This document shows, in pieces, positions 48,272-56,915 of a stretch of 64,000 nt of DNA. Numbering within the stretch: the first letter of the stretch is position 1; the number at the start of each line of letters is the position of its first letter. Location of the stretch: the NCBI GenBank assembly GCA_029243485.1, contig JAQWRY010000053.1, positions 17,818 through 81,817 of the forward strand. The letters run 5' to 3'. A program made the translations under genes and the position numbers. This DNA is from Candidatus Binatia bacterium. Its GTDB lineage: Bacteria; Desulfobacterota; Binatia; UBA12015. Under the pieces are notes generated by a model. That model was not told the DNA's origin, ran no database searches, and saw only the letters and a list, made by a program, of their open reading frames with translations.

Positions 48272-49192
48272 TCAGGCCAACCGAATGCGGGCCTGACGAC
48301 TCCGCGAGTGGTTCGAATGTAGGGCCTCCGGACCACGGTTGCGCGTGACGTCGACCTGGGAAACGAGCCCCTCGAGAAGAGACGGCGCGCCCGGAGCCCC
48401 TTCCCAGACGGCCTCTCCGGACGAGAGCTCGAGCCGGACACCCGCGGCCGCTCCCGTGAGGCCTCCACTGCCGACCGGGGCATTCGAGCCGTGAGGGCCA
48501 TGCGAGCCCGGGAGGACGACCAATGCCGTGCGCGATTGCTCCGCCGCGCGTGCGAGCCGCAGCCAGGTCTGAGGGGCCGTGAGCATGCGGCGGCCCTTCT
48601 GCGGGCCGGCTTGCCAACCGGAAGTTTTCCCGCCCGAAGTTTGCCCACCGGTGTGCCGTCGTGCAGTCGCACCACGCCGGCCCTGCGCACTCCGCTCGCC
48701 CTGCCCACCCGGTGCGCCTCGCCCCCCTCGAGCTCCCTGTCTCTCGCTCACGCCGTAGCCCCCGGCCGTGTCCAGCAGCACCAGGGCGAACCCACCGGTT
48801 GCGAGGAGAATCTCGGTGGCCGCGAAAGCCGCGACGAGATCGGGTGGACGCACCCAGAGGAGCCGGTGCAACGCGATTCCGGCCGCGCTCGCGCTCGCCG
48901 GATCGAACGTGTCGGCGACGTCGACCCAGGCGGCAAAGTTCGCCTCGGCGGTGACGCCCGCCAGAAGCCGCTGCGCCAGACTGGTGGCGCCGAAGGCACC
49001 TCGCCCGACCAACTCGGAGAGACGCCCGCGGGGAAGCCCGCCACCGAGGAGATCATCGACCTCCGGGTAGCCGGTGGGGAGGCGGCCTCCCTTGCCCTCC
49101 CACTCCGGGGCCACCGGCACGTGTCCGCGCCGGATGGTCCCCGGGAGCTGAGAGAGAAGATCTTCTACGCGAAGCTGAGAGGCGGCCTGCAC
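48272..49192 (-). CDS. imuA: ImuA-like RecA-fold protein with Gly/Arg-rich insert
   Basis: A 306-aa RecA-related protein. LPTGYPEVDDLLGGGLPRGRLSELVGRGAFG is the degenerate Walker A region of the ImuA/SulA-like group, and FALVLLDTAGGYG the Walker B strand. Between the core strands lies an unusual Gly/Arg/Gln-rich segment of about 45 residues (roughly 150-195, starting SERQGARGGRGAPG), coded by very repetitive GC-rich DNA. The conserved fold resumes at LTAPQTWLRLARAAEQSRTALVVL. It precedes imuB. A LexA box upstream could not be confirmed. Confidence 0.8.
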   Translation of the reverse strand: MQAASQLRVEDLLSQLPGTIRRGHVPVAPEWEGKGGRLPTGYPEVDDLLGGGLPRGRLSELVGRGAFGATSLAQRLLAGVTAEANFAAWVDVADTFDPASASAAGIALHRLLWVRPPDLVAAFAATEILLATGGFALVLLDTAGGYGVSERQGARGGRGAPGGQGERSAQGRRGATARRHTGGQTSGGKTSGWQAGPQKGRRMLTAPQTWLRLARAAEQSRTALVVLPGSHGPHGSNAPVGSGGLTGAAAGVRLELSSGEAVWEGAPGAPSLLEGLVSQVDVTRNRGPEALHSNHSRSRQARIRLA

Positions 49193-49239
49193 CTCTCGAT
49201 CTTCGCCCTTTATTCGCCCTCAGGTCAAGAGGGTCGAAC

Positions 49240-49752
49240 TCAATCCTTCTTGATCACTCCACACGCCAGGATCTGGCGCTTCGCATCGTTGTTGCCCCGG
49301 TACATAACCACTGATTTTCCGGGCAGTTCGCTCAGGGTGATTCCTTCGGCCGTGACCGAAACGGTCGCATTGCCGTCCTGGAGAATGCCGATGTCGGGCA
49401 GCACGCCGGCCTGTGAATCCGTCGGCGTCATGTCCTTGCAGTCGCCGGTCGCTCGAATCCGGAGCCCGTGCTCGTACACAGCGTGCCCACCGGTCGTCGT
49501 CAGCGGCTGCTCGCTCTGGACGTTCGGGAGATTCCGGATCTGGATCAGGATATCGACGCCTTTGTCGTCTTTTCCTGCGGAGAACCGCAGATAACCGATG
49601 GGTCGGCTCGAGATCCGGCCACTCCCCGGATCGACGTGGTGCAGATCGGCCTCGGCCGTGTCCGCGGACGCCGCGGACGGCGCTAGCAGCATGGTTCCGG
49701 CCGCCAGGGCAGCCAACAAGATGAATCGGGTCGCGTTGATTAGTCGTCGCAT
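49240..49752 (-). CDS. Secreted Cu/Zn-superoxide-dismutase-like protein lacking metal ligands
   Basis: 170 aa from ATG 49752 (gaggagg upstream). A signal peptide ends about residue 30 (PSAASA). The C-terminal half follows SodC order: EHGLRIRATGDC where SodC has HGFHxHExGDC, LPDIGILQDGNATVSV, GITLSELPGKSVVMYRGNND where SodC has a terminal copper His, and ILACGVI. The disulfide pair (Cys105, Cys164) is kept. The copper/zinc His positions are Arg98, Arg100 and Met/Tyr near 150. A dead SOD fold, possibly structural or a copper-chaperone relative, is inferred. Confidence 0.72.
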   Translation of the reverse strand: MRRLINATRFILLAALAAGTMLLAPSAASADTAEADLHHVDPGSGRISSRPIGYLRFSAGKDDKGVDILIQIRNLPNVQSEQPLTTTGGHAVYEHGLRIRATGDCKDMTPTDSQAGVLPDIGILQDGNATVSVTAEGITLSELPGKSVVMYRGNNDAKRQILACGVIKKD

Positions 49753-49872
49753 TTCTAGAGCCCTCCTCTGCTCCAGCAATTCCTACATCAATTCGGGAGC
49801 TCACCCAACGGCTGGCCGAAGTTTGAGAACCGAATTGCGGGTCTGTGATTCGTATAGTAGGCGAAGCCCCGA

Positions 49873-49945
49873 TCCCCGGTAGCTCAGTTGGTAGAGCAGT
49901 CGGCTGTTAACCGACTTGTCGCTGGTTCGAGTCCGGCCCGGGGAG
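49873..49945 (+). tRNA. tRNA-Asn (GTT anticodon)
   Basis: A 73-nt cloverleaf. The acceptor TCCCCGG pairs with CCGGGGA plus a G discriminator. The D-arm AGCTCAGTTGGTAGAGC, the anticodon arm GTCGG-CTGTTAA-CCGAC with GTT at 49906-49908, and the T-arm with GTTCGAGTC are intact. CCA is not encoded. A TATAGT at about 49853-49858 could be the -10 element, but no convincing -35 sits at the right distance. Confidence 0.97.
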
Positions 49946-49978
49946 CTTTTCATTTTCGCACCACAGCGGAGGAGAACC

Positions 49979-50605
49979 ATGAGCACGCGCGTTGCCCGTA
50001 CCCTTACCCTCGCCGCTCTCTGCGGACTCGTCGTCGGGACACCAGCGAACCCGGCGCAGGCAGCCTGCACCTACAGCGTGGGCGAGGATCCCGTGAAGGT
50101 CGAGTGGACGGCCTTCAAGCTCACCGAGAAGCTCGGCGTCACCGGGACCTTCAACACCACCACGCTCAGCGGCCCGACCGAAGCCGCCTCCCTGGTCGAT
50201 CTCGCCAAGGGGCTATCGATGGAGATCGACGGCACGTCGATCGAGTCGGACAACCCGGGACGAAACGCGACGATCAGCCAGTTCTTCTTCCAGGAATTCG
50301 CCTCGTCCCCCAACATCACGGGCAAGGTCGAGAGCGTCGACGGCGACGACAGCAAGGGAACGCTGAAGATCGCCGTCACGATGAACGGCGCGACGAAGGC
50401 CGTCCCCTTCGCCTACACCATCTCGAAAGACCACGGGGTCGAGGCCACGGCCACGATCGACATGATGGACTTCGCGATGCAGAAGCCCTTCGATTCACTT
50501 CACCGCGCCTGCGAAGAGCAGCACACCGGCGAAGACGGCGTGTCCAAAACCTGGACGGACGTCGTCCTGAAGCTCAGCGGCAAGTTCGCCGAATCCTGCA
50601 ACTGA
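49979..50605 (+). CDS. YceI family secreted protein
   Basis: 208 aa from ATG 49979 with ggaggagaacc upstream. The signal peptide ends PANPAQA. The mature part has the YceI lipocalin-like pattern: VKVEWTAFKLTEKLGVTGTFNTTTLSG at the start, then alternating beta strands and a terminal VVLKLSGKFAESC. YceI proteins bind isoprenoid-type lipids in the periplasm. The typical central DSRF-like strand is not obvious, so the subgroup is uncertain. It begins 33 nt after the tRNA-Asn gene. Confidence 0.75.
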   Translation: MSTRVARTLTLAALCGLVVGTPANPAQAACTYSVGEDPVKVEWTAFKLTEKLGVTGTFNTTTLSGPTEAASLVDLAKGLSMEIDGTSIESDNPGRNATISQFFFQEFASSPNITGKVESVDGDDSKGTLKIAVTMNGATKAVPFAYTISKDHGVEATATIDMMDFAMQKPFDSLHRACEEQHTGEDGVSKTWTDVVLKLSGKFAESCN

Positions 50606-50656
50606 TCGCGGCGACACACGCGCCGCAGTCCACCCGTGGCGCGAGCACGACCCGGA

Positions 50657-51631
50657 TCATTCGGTACCCGACACCCAGCCCATTTCGGGAGCGCCCGCTA
50701 CGATCCACAGTCGGATGATCTCGCGCAGGTACGACTTGAGCTTGCCCTTCTGGAACGGCATGCGCTCGCCGAGACTCGGCTCGAGTCCGCCTTGCAGCTT
50801 CTGGTACAGGTAGCTCGTGCCCTCGTTCCCGGCCGTCACTCGCAGCCAGCCGAGCTGACCCGCCGCGAAGTTCACGGGGGGCACTCCGACGAGCGAGGGG
50901 TACGACGCGCCGGTCTCGAGTAGCAGTCCGCCGGCGAACGTCTGTGAGTCGTGACAGCCGCTGGTGGCGCAGTTCTGATCCAGGATCTGCCTCTGAATCC
51001 GATCGAACGTCCCCGAGTACAACGTCTGCGGATCACACCCCGTCGGTGCGGGCTTGCAGATGAACTTCATCGCGTCCTTGTCGGTGAACGTCTTGCCGGC
51101 ACTGATGTCGAACTCCGACTGCGTCGTCATCTTGAGCTTCTTCTTGCCCGACTGACACCGGTTACCCGGGAACGGGCCGCGCACACGCACCGTGATGAAG
51201 CTCGTTCCGGTGCAGTCGTCCGGGTCCGTGTTCGGCAGATCCAGCTCGTTGTCGATCCGATCCTGGATCGCCTGAAAATCCGGGTCGAACTTCGGATCTC
51301 CGTTGTCCGCCGAGTGATCGACGAAGATCGACTCCACTCCGCTCAGCGTGCAATTCGCAATGGAGGTGTCGTTCACGCACACGCCCAGGTCGAACGTACA
51401 TTGACCATCGATGGTCGCGTCCGAATCACAGGCCGGATTACCGTCCACGCAGATGATCTTCCGCTGGTTCGCCGGCAACACGACCGAGGTTTCGAATACG
51501 GCCAAACAGTCCGTCTTCTTGCTTCCTCCGCCACCGACCGTGGTCGCAGCAGCGGGCGCGGCAACGAGCCACCCGCCGAGCAACACCGCTCCGAACACCG
51601 ACACTCGCCCCTGCATCCGTTTGATCAACAC
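50657..51631 (-). CDS. Secreted cysteine-rich protein with CX4CH motif
   Basis: About 324 aa from GTG 51631 (gaggtc upstream; GTG 51649 and ATG 51616 are alternatives). A signal peptide ends AAPAAATT. The central part has spaced Cys pairs (CVDGNPAC, CTFDLGVC). The C-terminal ~110 residues carry QILDQNCATSGCHDSQTFAGGLLLETGASYPSLVGV. CATSGCH is CX4CH rather than the canonical CX2CH, and the surrounding pattern recalls cytochrome-c-like modules of planctomycete and delta-type secreted proteins. Haem binding is possible, not shown. No enzyme family recognised. Confidence 0.7.
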   Translation of the reverse strand: MLIKRMQGRVSVFGAVLLGGWLVAAPAAATTVGGGGSKKTDCLAVFETSVVLPANQRKIICVDGNPACDSDATIDGQCTFDLGVCVNDTSIANCTLSGVESIFVDHSADNGDPKFDPDFQAIQDRIDNELDLPNTDPDDCTGTSFITVRVRGPFPGNRCQSGKKKLKMTTQSEFDISAGKTFTDKDAMKFICKPAPTGCDPQTLYSGTFDRIQRQILDQNCATSGCHDSQTFAGGLLLETGASYPSLVGVPPVNFAAGQLGWLRVTAGNEGTSYLYQKLQGGLEPSLGERMPFQKGKLKSYLREIIRLWIVAGAPEMGWVSGTE

Positions 51632-51732
51632 TTCCGTGACCTCCCCCACGGGAACCTCCCGTTTCTCTCGCTCGGCCCCCCGCCCTCCGAGCCTATCGGG
51701 CTCGCCCCAAAAAGCTGCGGCCGCGAGTGCCC

Positions 51733-51831
51733 TCAGAGCGTGAACAGCCCTCCGAGGATCGTGCCAAAGACAGCGAGAAACGTAACGACGTCAGTCGCAC
51801 GGATGCCATTTTTTTTCCCGGATCGGTTCAT
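51733..51831 (-). CDS. Possible 32-aa single-helix membrane protein
   Basis: ATG at 51831 opens a 32-codon frame: a basic polar start (MNRSGKKNGIR), then a continuous hydrophobic helix (VVTFLAVFGTILGGLFTL) to the stop. aagga is about 10 nt upstream. The amphiphilic split is that of small membrane proteins. Chance cannot be ruled out at this length. Confidence 0.3.
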   Translation of the reverse strand: MNRSGKKNGIRATDVVTFLAVFGTILGGLFTL

Positions 51832-52060
51832 GTGGGCGTCGTTCCTTAGTCATTCGACAGGGCCCCCGGCGTTGCTTCGGAGGCTCGGTGTCGGTCTCAA
51901 TACTTCTGTGCCTTGCGTCACGCTGCGGCATCTACTGAGCGACCTGCACATCCCGGTGGCGAGACGATGCCGGAATCGTCGAGACTGCGACGCTGTAGCG
52001 CGATCTGCAGCGAGTCTTCCTCAGACGCAGGGAGGGACGCAAGACCGAAGTTGTCTCACA

Positions 52061-52081
52061 CCGTCTCGCCCTGCGAGACGG
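52061..52081 (-). terminator. Strong hairpin after the NFACT-R gene (no T-run)
   Basis: CCGTCTCGC and GCGAGACGG form a perfect 9-bp stem with a 3-nt loop, about 10 nt beyond the minus-strand NFACT-R stop. No T-tract follows, so it could be a transcript-end stabiliser or a terminator of the U-run-independent type. The placement supports a 3'-end role. Confidence 0.4.
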
Positions 52082-52091
52082 ACGCTAGACC

Positions 52092-52517
52092 TCAGTCGCG
52101 GCGCGGCGCCGCGTGCACCGTCTTGTACCGAGCGAGCTCGACTTTGCCTGGAGCGAAGCCGCGCGGCTTGCGCACATCGGACTTCTGCGCGTAGTGCACG
52201 GCGACCCTTCCCCCTTCCCGAGCGCGCGAGTGTCCGGCCGCGAGGCCCGCGGCATGCTGCAGCGTCTCCTTCGGGGGGCGCGCCTCGCCGTCCGGGTTTC
52301 GAATGACCACGTGAGAGCCGGACTCCGAAGCCACATGCAACCAAAAATCCTTGGGCTCCGCGAGGCGGACGGTCAGTGTGTCGTTGTCCTCAGCACTGCG
52401 GCCCACCAGGATCGTCCACCCGTCCGCCGACACGATCCGCTTCGCGACCGAGCGGCCCTGATAGATGCCCTGCTCGGGATCGCTCGGAGGCGGAGGGCCT
52501 TTGGGTGCGCGCGCCAT
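52092..52517 (-). CDS. Stand-alone NFACT-R (DUF814) RNA-binding domain protein
   Basis: 141 aa from ATG 52517. It consists almost only of the NFACT-R domain known from the end of RqcH/NEMF: GWTILVGRSAEDNDTLTVRLAEPKDFWLHVASESGSHVVI, AAGLAAGHSRA, and KPRGFAPGKVELARYKTVHA. The N-terminal NFACT-N and helical domains of RqcH are absent. A role with ribosomes or tRNA in quality control is inferred from the domain. A start 18 nt upstream is possible. Confidence 0.88.
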   Translation of the reverse strand: MARAPKGPPPPSDPEQGIYQGRSVAKRIVSADGWTILVGRSAEDNDTLTVRLAEPKDFWLHVASESGSHVVIRNPDGEARPPKETLQHAAGLAAGHSRAREGGRVAVHYAQKSDVRKPRGFAPGKVELARYKTVHAAPRRD

Positions 52518-52586
52518 GGGGAGTACGCGGTGCATAGCATTCCAACGTCTTTACCCCGAGAGCTCCTGGCGCATCCCACTCCACAA

Positions 52587-52982
52587 ATGAAACGCTCGCT
52601 TCTGTTCCTCGGGATGTTCGCCCTTCTCCTCGCCCCGGCTCCGCTAAGGGCTGCCTCCGAGTGCGCCACCGAGCTCTCGGCCCTCTGCGCGGCCGAGTCC
52701 GCGACGCCCGAGGAGTTCGTGGCGTGCGCCCGCGCCAAAGACGGGCTGCTCTCCGAAGCCTGTCAGGCCCAACTCGCGCAGGGCCGACGTCCGTTCGAAG
52801 AGCGGCGAGCCAGGCGCCGAGCCGAGCTTCGCGATGCCTGCGAAGCCGAGGTCGAACGCCTCTGCGTCGGCGTAAAACGACGGCCGAAGCCACTCGCGCA
52901 CTGCCTCGACGCGAACCGCGACGAGGTCTCTGCCCGCTGTCTCGGCGCGGCCGGGCGATTCATCGCGCGACACACGTCCTAA
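52587..52982 (+). CDS. Secreted cysteine-rich repeat protein (GLG1-type repeats)
   Basis: 131 aa from ATG 52587, divergent from the NFACT-R gene. A signal peptide ends PLRA. Two repeats of the cysteine-rich GLG1-like kind follow: CATELSALC...FVACARAKDGLLSEAC and CEAEVERLC...LAHCLDANRDEVSARC, each with four Cys at similar spacing. Similar proteins are common and uncharacterised in delta-type genomes. Function unknown. Confidence 0.7.
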   Translation: MKRSLLFLGMFALLLAPAPLRAASECATELSALCAAESATPEEFVACARAKDGLLSEACQAQLAQGRRPFEERRARRRAELRDACEAEVERLCVGVKRRPKPLAHCLDANRDEVSARCLGAAGRFIARHTS

Positions 52983-53314
52983 GCCCAATGCCGTCGACAC
53001 GGGGGAGCGCAGAGCGCCTCGCCCGGAGCCTCACCCAAGAGGCGCCGCGAGCCGTCGCCGACGAACATCGAGCCATGTTTCGCAAGAGGCGCAAGGCTTC
53101 GAAGTAGGGAGGTTCCTTAATCTCGGCGGCTTCTCTAATCGGCACTCTTGTCGCGCCTCGTCGGGGAGCTTTCGGTGGTTCGTCTTGATCTTCGGCGGGC
53201 ACGAGGGCTTCTACTGATTTCGGCCGGGCGCGGGAGCCACTGCCGGTTCCCGTTCCCCGATCGTGCACAGCAGCACCACCGAGCACTTTCACCGTTACTG
53301 GGCGCGGGCAATGC
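52983..53314. other. Intergenic region between convergent genes
   Basis: 332 nt between the convergent cysteine-rich protein and glk. It holds repeat copy 2 (53208-53238) and a weak 39-codon plus-strand frame (52988-53107, no ribosome binding site, Arg/Ala-rich) that I do not call. No T-rich terminator was found for either flanking gene. Confidence 0.4.
53208..53238 (+). repeat. 31-bp dispersed intergenic repeat, copy 2
   Basis: Matches 45367-45397 at 29 of 31 positions in the same orientation; mismatches are at offsets 6 and 11. It lies in the gap between the cysteine-rich protein gene and glk. No further copy was noticed in the window on either strand, though my search was by eye. Confidence 0.6.
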
Positions 53315-54307
53315 CTAGTCGGCCAGTACCTCGTCGGCGAAGTACGCGGCGCCCAGCAGCGCGGCCCGGGGATTCGTGGAGACCCACACGTCGAGACTCA
53401 TCATCATCTCCGTGAAGCGACCCTTGTCCGTGAAGCCCCGTAAAAAACTGCCGTTGGTCAGGAACGACAAATTCTTTGGTGCGATACCGCCGCCGACGAA
53501 GACGCCGCCGTATGTGAGCGCCCGCAGCGCCATGTTGCCCGCCTCGGCGCCGTAAAGCTCGCAGAAGAGATTCATGGTGGCCAGACAGATGGCCTCACCG
53601 GACTCCGCCGCTTCCCCCGAGACGGTGGCACTCGGATCGCCCGCGGCGATCTTCTCCGCCAACCAGGCGGGCTCGGTTTGCCGACCGGTGTCCCGCAGGA
53701 ACTCGTAGATCTCGTAAACCCCGGGCCCGGACAGCACCCGCTCGCAGCTCACGCGTCCCCCCAGCTTCCGTCGGAGGTAGTGCAGGAGATCGACCTCTTG
53801 CTCTGTGCGCGGCGCAAAGTCGGAGTGGCCGCCTTCGGTCGCTATCGGCCGATGACGCCCTCCGTCCCAGTAGAGGTAGGCTTCACCTAGGCCGGTCCCC
53901 GCAGCAATCACCGCAATGTTGCCCCGACGACGCGGGCGTCGGCCCACGTTCAGCTGCACCAGGTCCGACTTCGGAAGGTGGAGCACGCCGTACGCGGTCC
54001 CCTCGAGGTCGTTCAGCAACTTCACTCGCGGCGCCCTTACGGTGCTCGCCAGAGCACCTTCGTCGAGGCTCCACGGAAGATTCGTCGTCTCGCAGGCACC
54101 GTCGACAACCGGCCCGGCGACCGCGAAGCACGCACCGCGCAGCGGCGGACGACCCGCGTTCGAAAGGAACGGTTCGAGGATCTCGTCGAAGGTCTTCGGC
54201 CCCTGACTGGCGGCTTGCTCCTCATGGACGACCTCGATCCCGTCGTCGGTCTGCTCGAACAACGCGAGCACGGTCTTTGTCCCGCCAATGTCGCCCGCCA
54301 GAATCAT
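53315..54307 (-). CDS. glk: Glucokinase
   Basis: ROK-unrelated bacterial glucokinase (Glk type), 330 aa from ATG 54307. The phosphate-1 motif is AGDIGGTKTVLALFE, the catalytic Asp lies in VKLLNDLEGTAYG, the glucose Glu/His region in IATEGGHSDFAP, and adenosine binding near GGVFVGGGIAPKN. It makes glucose 6-phosphate for the zwf product immediately upstream; the zwf-glk gap is 19 nt. Confidence 0.94.
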   Translation of the reverse strand: MILAGDIGGTKTVLALFEQTDDGIEVVHEEQAASQGPKTFDEILEPFLSNAGRPPLRGACFAVAGPVVDGACETTNLPWSLDEGALASTVRAPRVKLLNDLEGTAYGVLHLPKSDLVQLNVGRRPRRRGNIAVIAAGTGLGEAYLYWDGGRHRPIATEGGHSDFAPRTEQEVDLLHYLRRKLGGRVSCERVLSGPGVYEIYEFLRDTGRQTEPAWLAEKIAAGDPSATVSGEAAESGEAICLATMNLFCELYGAEAGNMALRALTYGGVFVGGGIAPKNLSFLTNGSFLRGFTDKGRFTEMMMSLDVWVSTNPRAALLGAAYFADEVLAD

Positions 54308-54326
54308 CCCGCGCCCTTGCCAGTTC

Positions 54327-55829
54327 CTAAAGGGTACGCCAACGCCGTCCCGCCGCCTCAATCATTCGATCCGCCTCCACCGGCCCCCAACTGCCGGCCG
54401 CGTACTCCGGCAGCCAGCGTGAACCCGAGGCCTCCCAGCCTTCGAGGATTCCGGTGACCCACTCCCACGAGGCCTCGACCGCATCCCGACGCATGAAGAG
54501 CGACGCGTCCCCGACCGCGACGTCGAGCAACAAGCGCTCGTACGCTTCGGGGGACTGTCCGGCGAACGCGGTCCCGTAGTTGAAATCCATGTCGACCGGC
54601 GAGATGATCGCGTTCGGGCCCGGCTGCTTCGTCGCGATCTGAAGCGTCAGTCCTTCATCGGGCTGAATCCGCAGTACCAGCACGTTCCCGTCGACCGCCT
54701 GCTCCGGGTTCGCGTTAAACAACACCGGGGGCGCACACTTGAACTGGATCGCGATCTCGCTCGCCCGCTTCGGCAGCTGTTTGCCCGTGCGGATATAGAA
54801 GGGCACGCCCGACCAGCGCCAGTTGTCCACATAGGCCTGAATCGCGACGTAGGTCTCGGTCGTCGATTCCGGGGCAACTCGATCCTCGCGGCGATAGCCG
54901 CGGACATCCTCGCCACCGGACGTTCCAGGGCCGTACTGCGCACGGATCACATGCTGGTTCACTTCGGCACCGCGGAGCGGTCGCAGGCAGTTCAGGACCC
55001 CCATCTTGTGGTCGCGCACGACCTCCGCGTCGAGGGACCAGGGCGGCTCCATCGCCGTGAGACAGAGGAGCTGGAGGATGTGGTTCTGCACCATGTCCCG
55101 CAGCGCGCCCGCCTCCTCGTAGTAGCCGCCGCGCGTCCCCACACCTTCTTCTTCCGACACCGTGATCTGGACGTGGTCTATGTACTTCTGGTTCCAGAGC
55201 GGCTCGAAGATCGAGTTCGAGAAGCGGAGCACCAGGATGCTCTGCACCGTCTCTTTTCCGAGGTAGTGGTCGATTCGAAAGACGTCCTCCTCGTCGAACA
55301 CCGCGGCGACCGTGTCGTTGATTTCGCGGGCACTTGCGAGATCGTGACCCACCGGCTTCTCGACGATGACGCGGGCGTACGATCCGTCCGGCGCCTTCGC
55401 GAGCCCCGCGGCCTTCAATTGCTGCACGCACGTCTCGATCGCACTCGGTGGGATCGAGAGGTAGAAGACCCGGTTCGCCGGAATCCCGCGTTCCGCTTCG
55501 ACCTCCTCGAGACGGCGCTTCAACTCGAGGAACGCACCGGCGTCATCGAACGATCCGCGCGTGTAGAAGACGTTGCTCTCGAACTCCGGCCACCGGTCCT
55601 CATCCACGGGACGGCGGGAGTAGCTCTTCACTCCTTCGCGCGCGACGGTTCGGAACGACTCGTCGTCGAGGTCGCGCCGCGCGAAGCCCATCACCGCGTA
55701 GCGCTCCGGCAACAAGCCGTCGAGCGCGAGATTGTAGATCGCCGGCAGGAGCTTCCGCCGGGTCAGGTCACCAGCCGCGCCAAGAATCACCACCGTGCAC
55801 GGAGCTGGCCCGGCCTGGACTCGGCTCAT
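54327..55829 (-). CDS. zwf: Glucose-6-phosphate 1-dehydrogenase
   Basis: First enzyme of the oxidative pentose-phosphate pathway, 500 aa. The nucleotide motif is LGAAGDLTRRKLLPAIYNL followed by FARRDL, with basic residues after beta-2 that favour NADP. The active site is RIDHYLGKETVQSI with the catalytic His, and VPFYIRTGKQLPKRASEI near the substrate. It lies downstream of gnd in the tal-rpiA-gnd-zwf-glk run. Confidence 0.97.
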   Translation of the reverse strand: MSRVQAGPAPCTVVILGAAGDLTRRKLLPAIYNLALDGLLPERYAVMGFARRDLDDESFRTVAREGVKSYSRRPVDEDRWPEFESNVFYTRGSFDDAGAFLELKRRLEEVEAERGIPANRVFYLSIPPSAIETCVQQLKAAGLAKAPDGSYARVIVEKPVGHDLASAREINDTVAAVFDEEDVFRIDHYLGKETVQSILVLRFSNSIFEPLWNQKYIDHVQITVSEEEGVGTRGGYYEEAGALRDMVQNHILQLLCLTAMEPPWSLDAEVVRDHKMGVLNCLRPLRGAEVNQHVIRAQYGPGTSGGEDVRGYRREDRVAPESTTETYVAIQAYVDNWRWSGVPFYIRTGKQLPKRASEIAIQFKCAPPVLFNANPEQAVDGNVLVLRIQPDEGLTLQIATKQPGPNAIISPVDMDFNYGTAFAGQSPEAYERLLLDVAVGDASLFMRRDAVEASWEWVTGILEGWEASGSRWLPEYAAGSWGPVEADRMIEAAGRRWRTL

Positions 55830-55866
55830 GTGAGACCCCCCTCAGACGATTCCCTCATCGCCGTAC

Positions 55867-56883
55867 TCAATCTCCCGAAGCCCGCTCGACGTGCCCGCCG
55901 AACTGCATCCGCATGGCCGAGCAGACCTTCTCCGCGAAGGTGTGATCGCGCCGCGACCGGAAACGCGCGTAAAGCGCCGATGTCAGGACCTCGCAGGGCA
56001 CGGCCTCCTCGATCGCCGCCTGAATCGTCCAGCGGCCCTCGCCGGAGTCCGCCACGACCCCAGTGTACTTGTCCAGATGCGGATCCTCCGCCAGAGCGGC
56101 CGCGGCGAGATCAAGAAGCCACGCCCCCACGACGCTCCCTCGGCGCCAGACCTCGGCCACATCGGCGACCTTGATGTCGTAGTCGAGATCCTTGCTCATC
56201 CGCGGCGCCGTTTCGGCGTCGACTTTGTGCTCCTGGTTGTCGACGTCGGCGTTCTCCAGGATGTCGAAGCCCTCGGCGAACGCAGCCATGATGCCGTACT
56301 CGACACCGTTGTGGACCATCTTCACGAAGTGGCCGGCGCCCGACCGGCCGCAGTGGAGGTACCCCTCCTCGGCGGTCTTGTTGCCGTTCTCACGACCGGG
56401 CGTGGCCTCGATGTCACCCCGGCCCGGAGCAATCGTCTTCCAAATCGGATCCAGATGCTGCACGGCGCCGGTGTCGCCACCGATCATGAGACAGTAGCCA
56501 CGGTCGAGGCCCCACACGCCACCACTCGTGCCGCAGTCGAGGTAGTGAATCCCCTTGGGTGCGAGAGCTGTGGAGCGAGCGCGATCGTCGCGGTAGTAGG
56601 AGTTCCCACCGTCGATCAGGATGTCGCCCTTTTCGAGGTACTGCGAGACTTCGTCGACGACCTTGCCCGTCACGCCCGCCGGCACCATCATCCACGCGGC
56701 GCGGGGCTTCTCGAGCTTGTCCACAAAGTCCTTCATCGAGGTCGACGCAGTCGCGCCTTCCGCTTCGAGTTGCTTCACCGTTTCCGGGTTCGTGTCGTAC
56801 ACGACGCACGTGTGCCCATCGCGCATCAAGCGCTTGACGATGTTGTACCCCATCCGTCCGAGACCGATCATTCCGAGCTGCAC
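55867..56883 (-). CDS. gnd: 6-phosphogluconate dehydrogenase, decarboxylating (short, probably NAD type)
   Basis: A 338-aa short-form 6PGDH. The Rossmann motif is [15 protein letters not shown] with VVYDTNPE following. The Asp after beta-2 favours NAD over NADP, unlike the long Escherichia coli type. Catalytic and substrate sites are [34 protein letters not shown] and [21 protein letters not shown] with the catalytic Lys. It lies between rpiA and zwf. Confidence 0.95.
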   Translation of the reverse strand: MQLGMIGLGRMGYNIVKRLMRDGHTCVVYDTNPETVKQLEAEGATASTSMKDFVDKLEKPRAAWMMVPAGVTGKVVDEVSQYLEKGDILIDGGNSYYRDDRARSTALAPKGIHYLDCGTSGGVWGLDRGYCLMIGGDTGAVQHLDPIWKTIAPGRGDIEATPGRENGNKTAEEGYLHCGRSGAGHFVKMVHNGVEYGIMAAFAEGFDILENADVDNQEHKVDAETAPRMSKDLDYDIKVADVAEVWRRGSVVGAWLLDLAAAALAEDPHLDKYTGVVADSGEGRWTIQAAIEEAVPCEVLTSALYARFRSRRDHTFAEKVCSAMRMQFGGHVERASGD

Positions 56884-56915
56884 GTGCGACCCTCCTTACA
56901 GATTGAAGGCGACCA

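Larger units (their letters stand above)
51650..52091. other. Intergenic region with a tiny ORF and hairpins
   Basis: Over 400 nt without a firm gene. It contains a 32-codon minus-strand frame at 51733-51831 (listed separately), a hairpin CGAGCC-tatcg-GGCTCG at about 51690-51706, and a strong hairpin at 52061-52081. The plus-strand part 51840-52060 shows no start-preceded frame of note and no recognised family. Confidence 0.35.

Noticed and set aside
52960..53292. 110-codon minus-strand frame in the gap before glk
   Set aside because: No start signal, no family, overlaps the end of the cysteine-rich protein, and contains the dispersed repeat.
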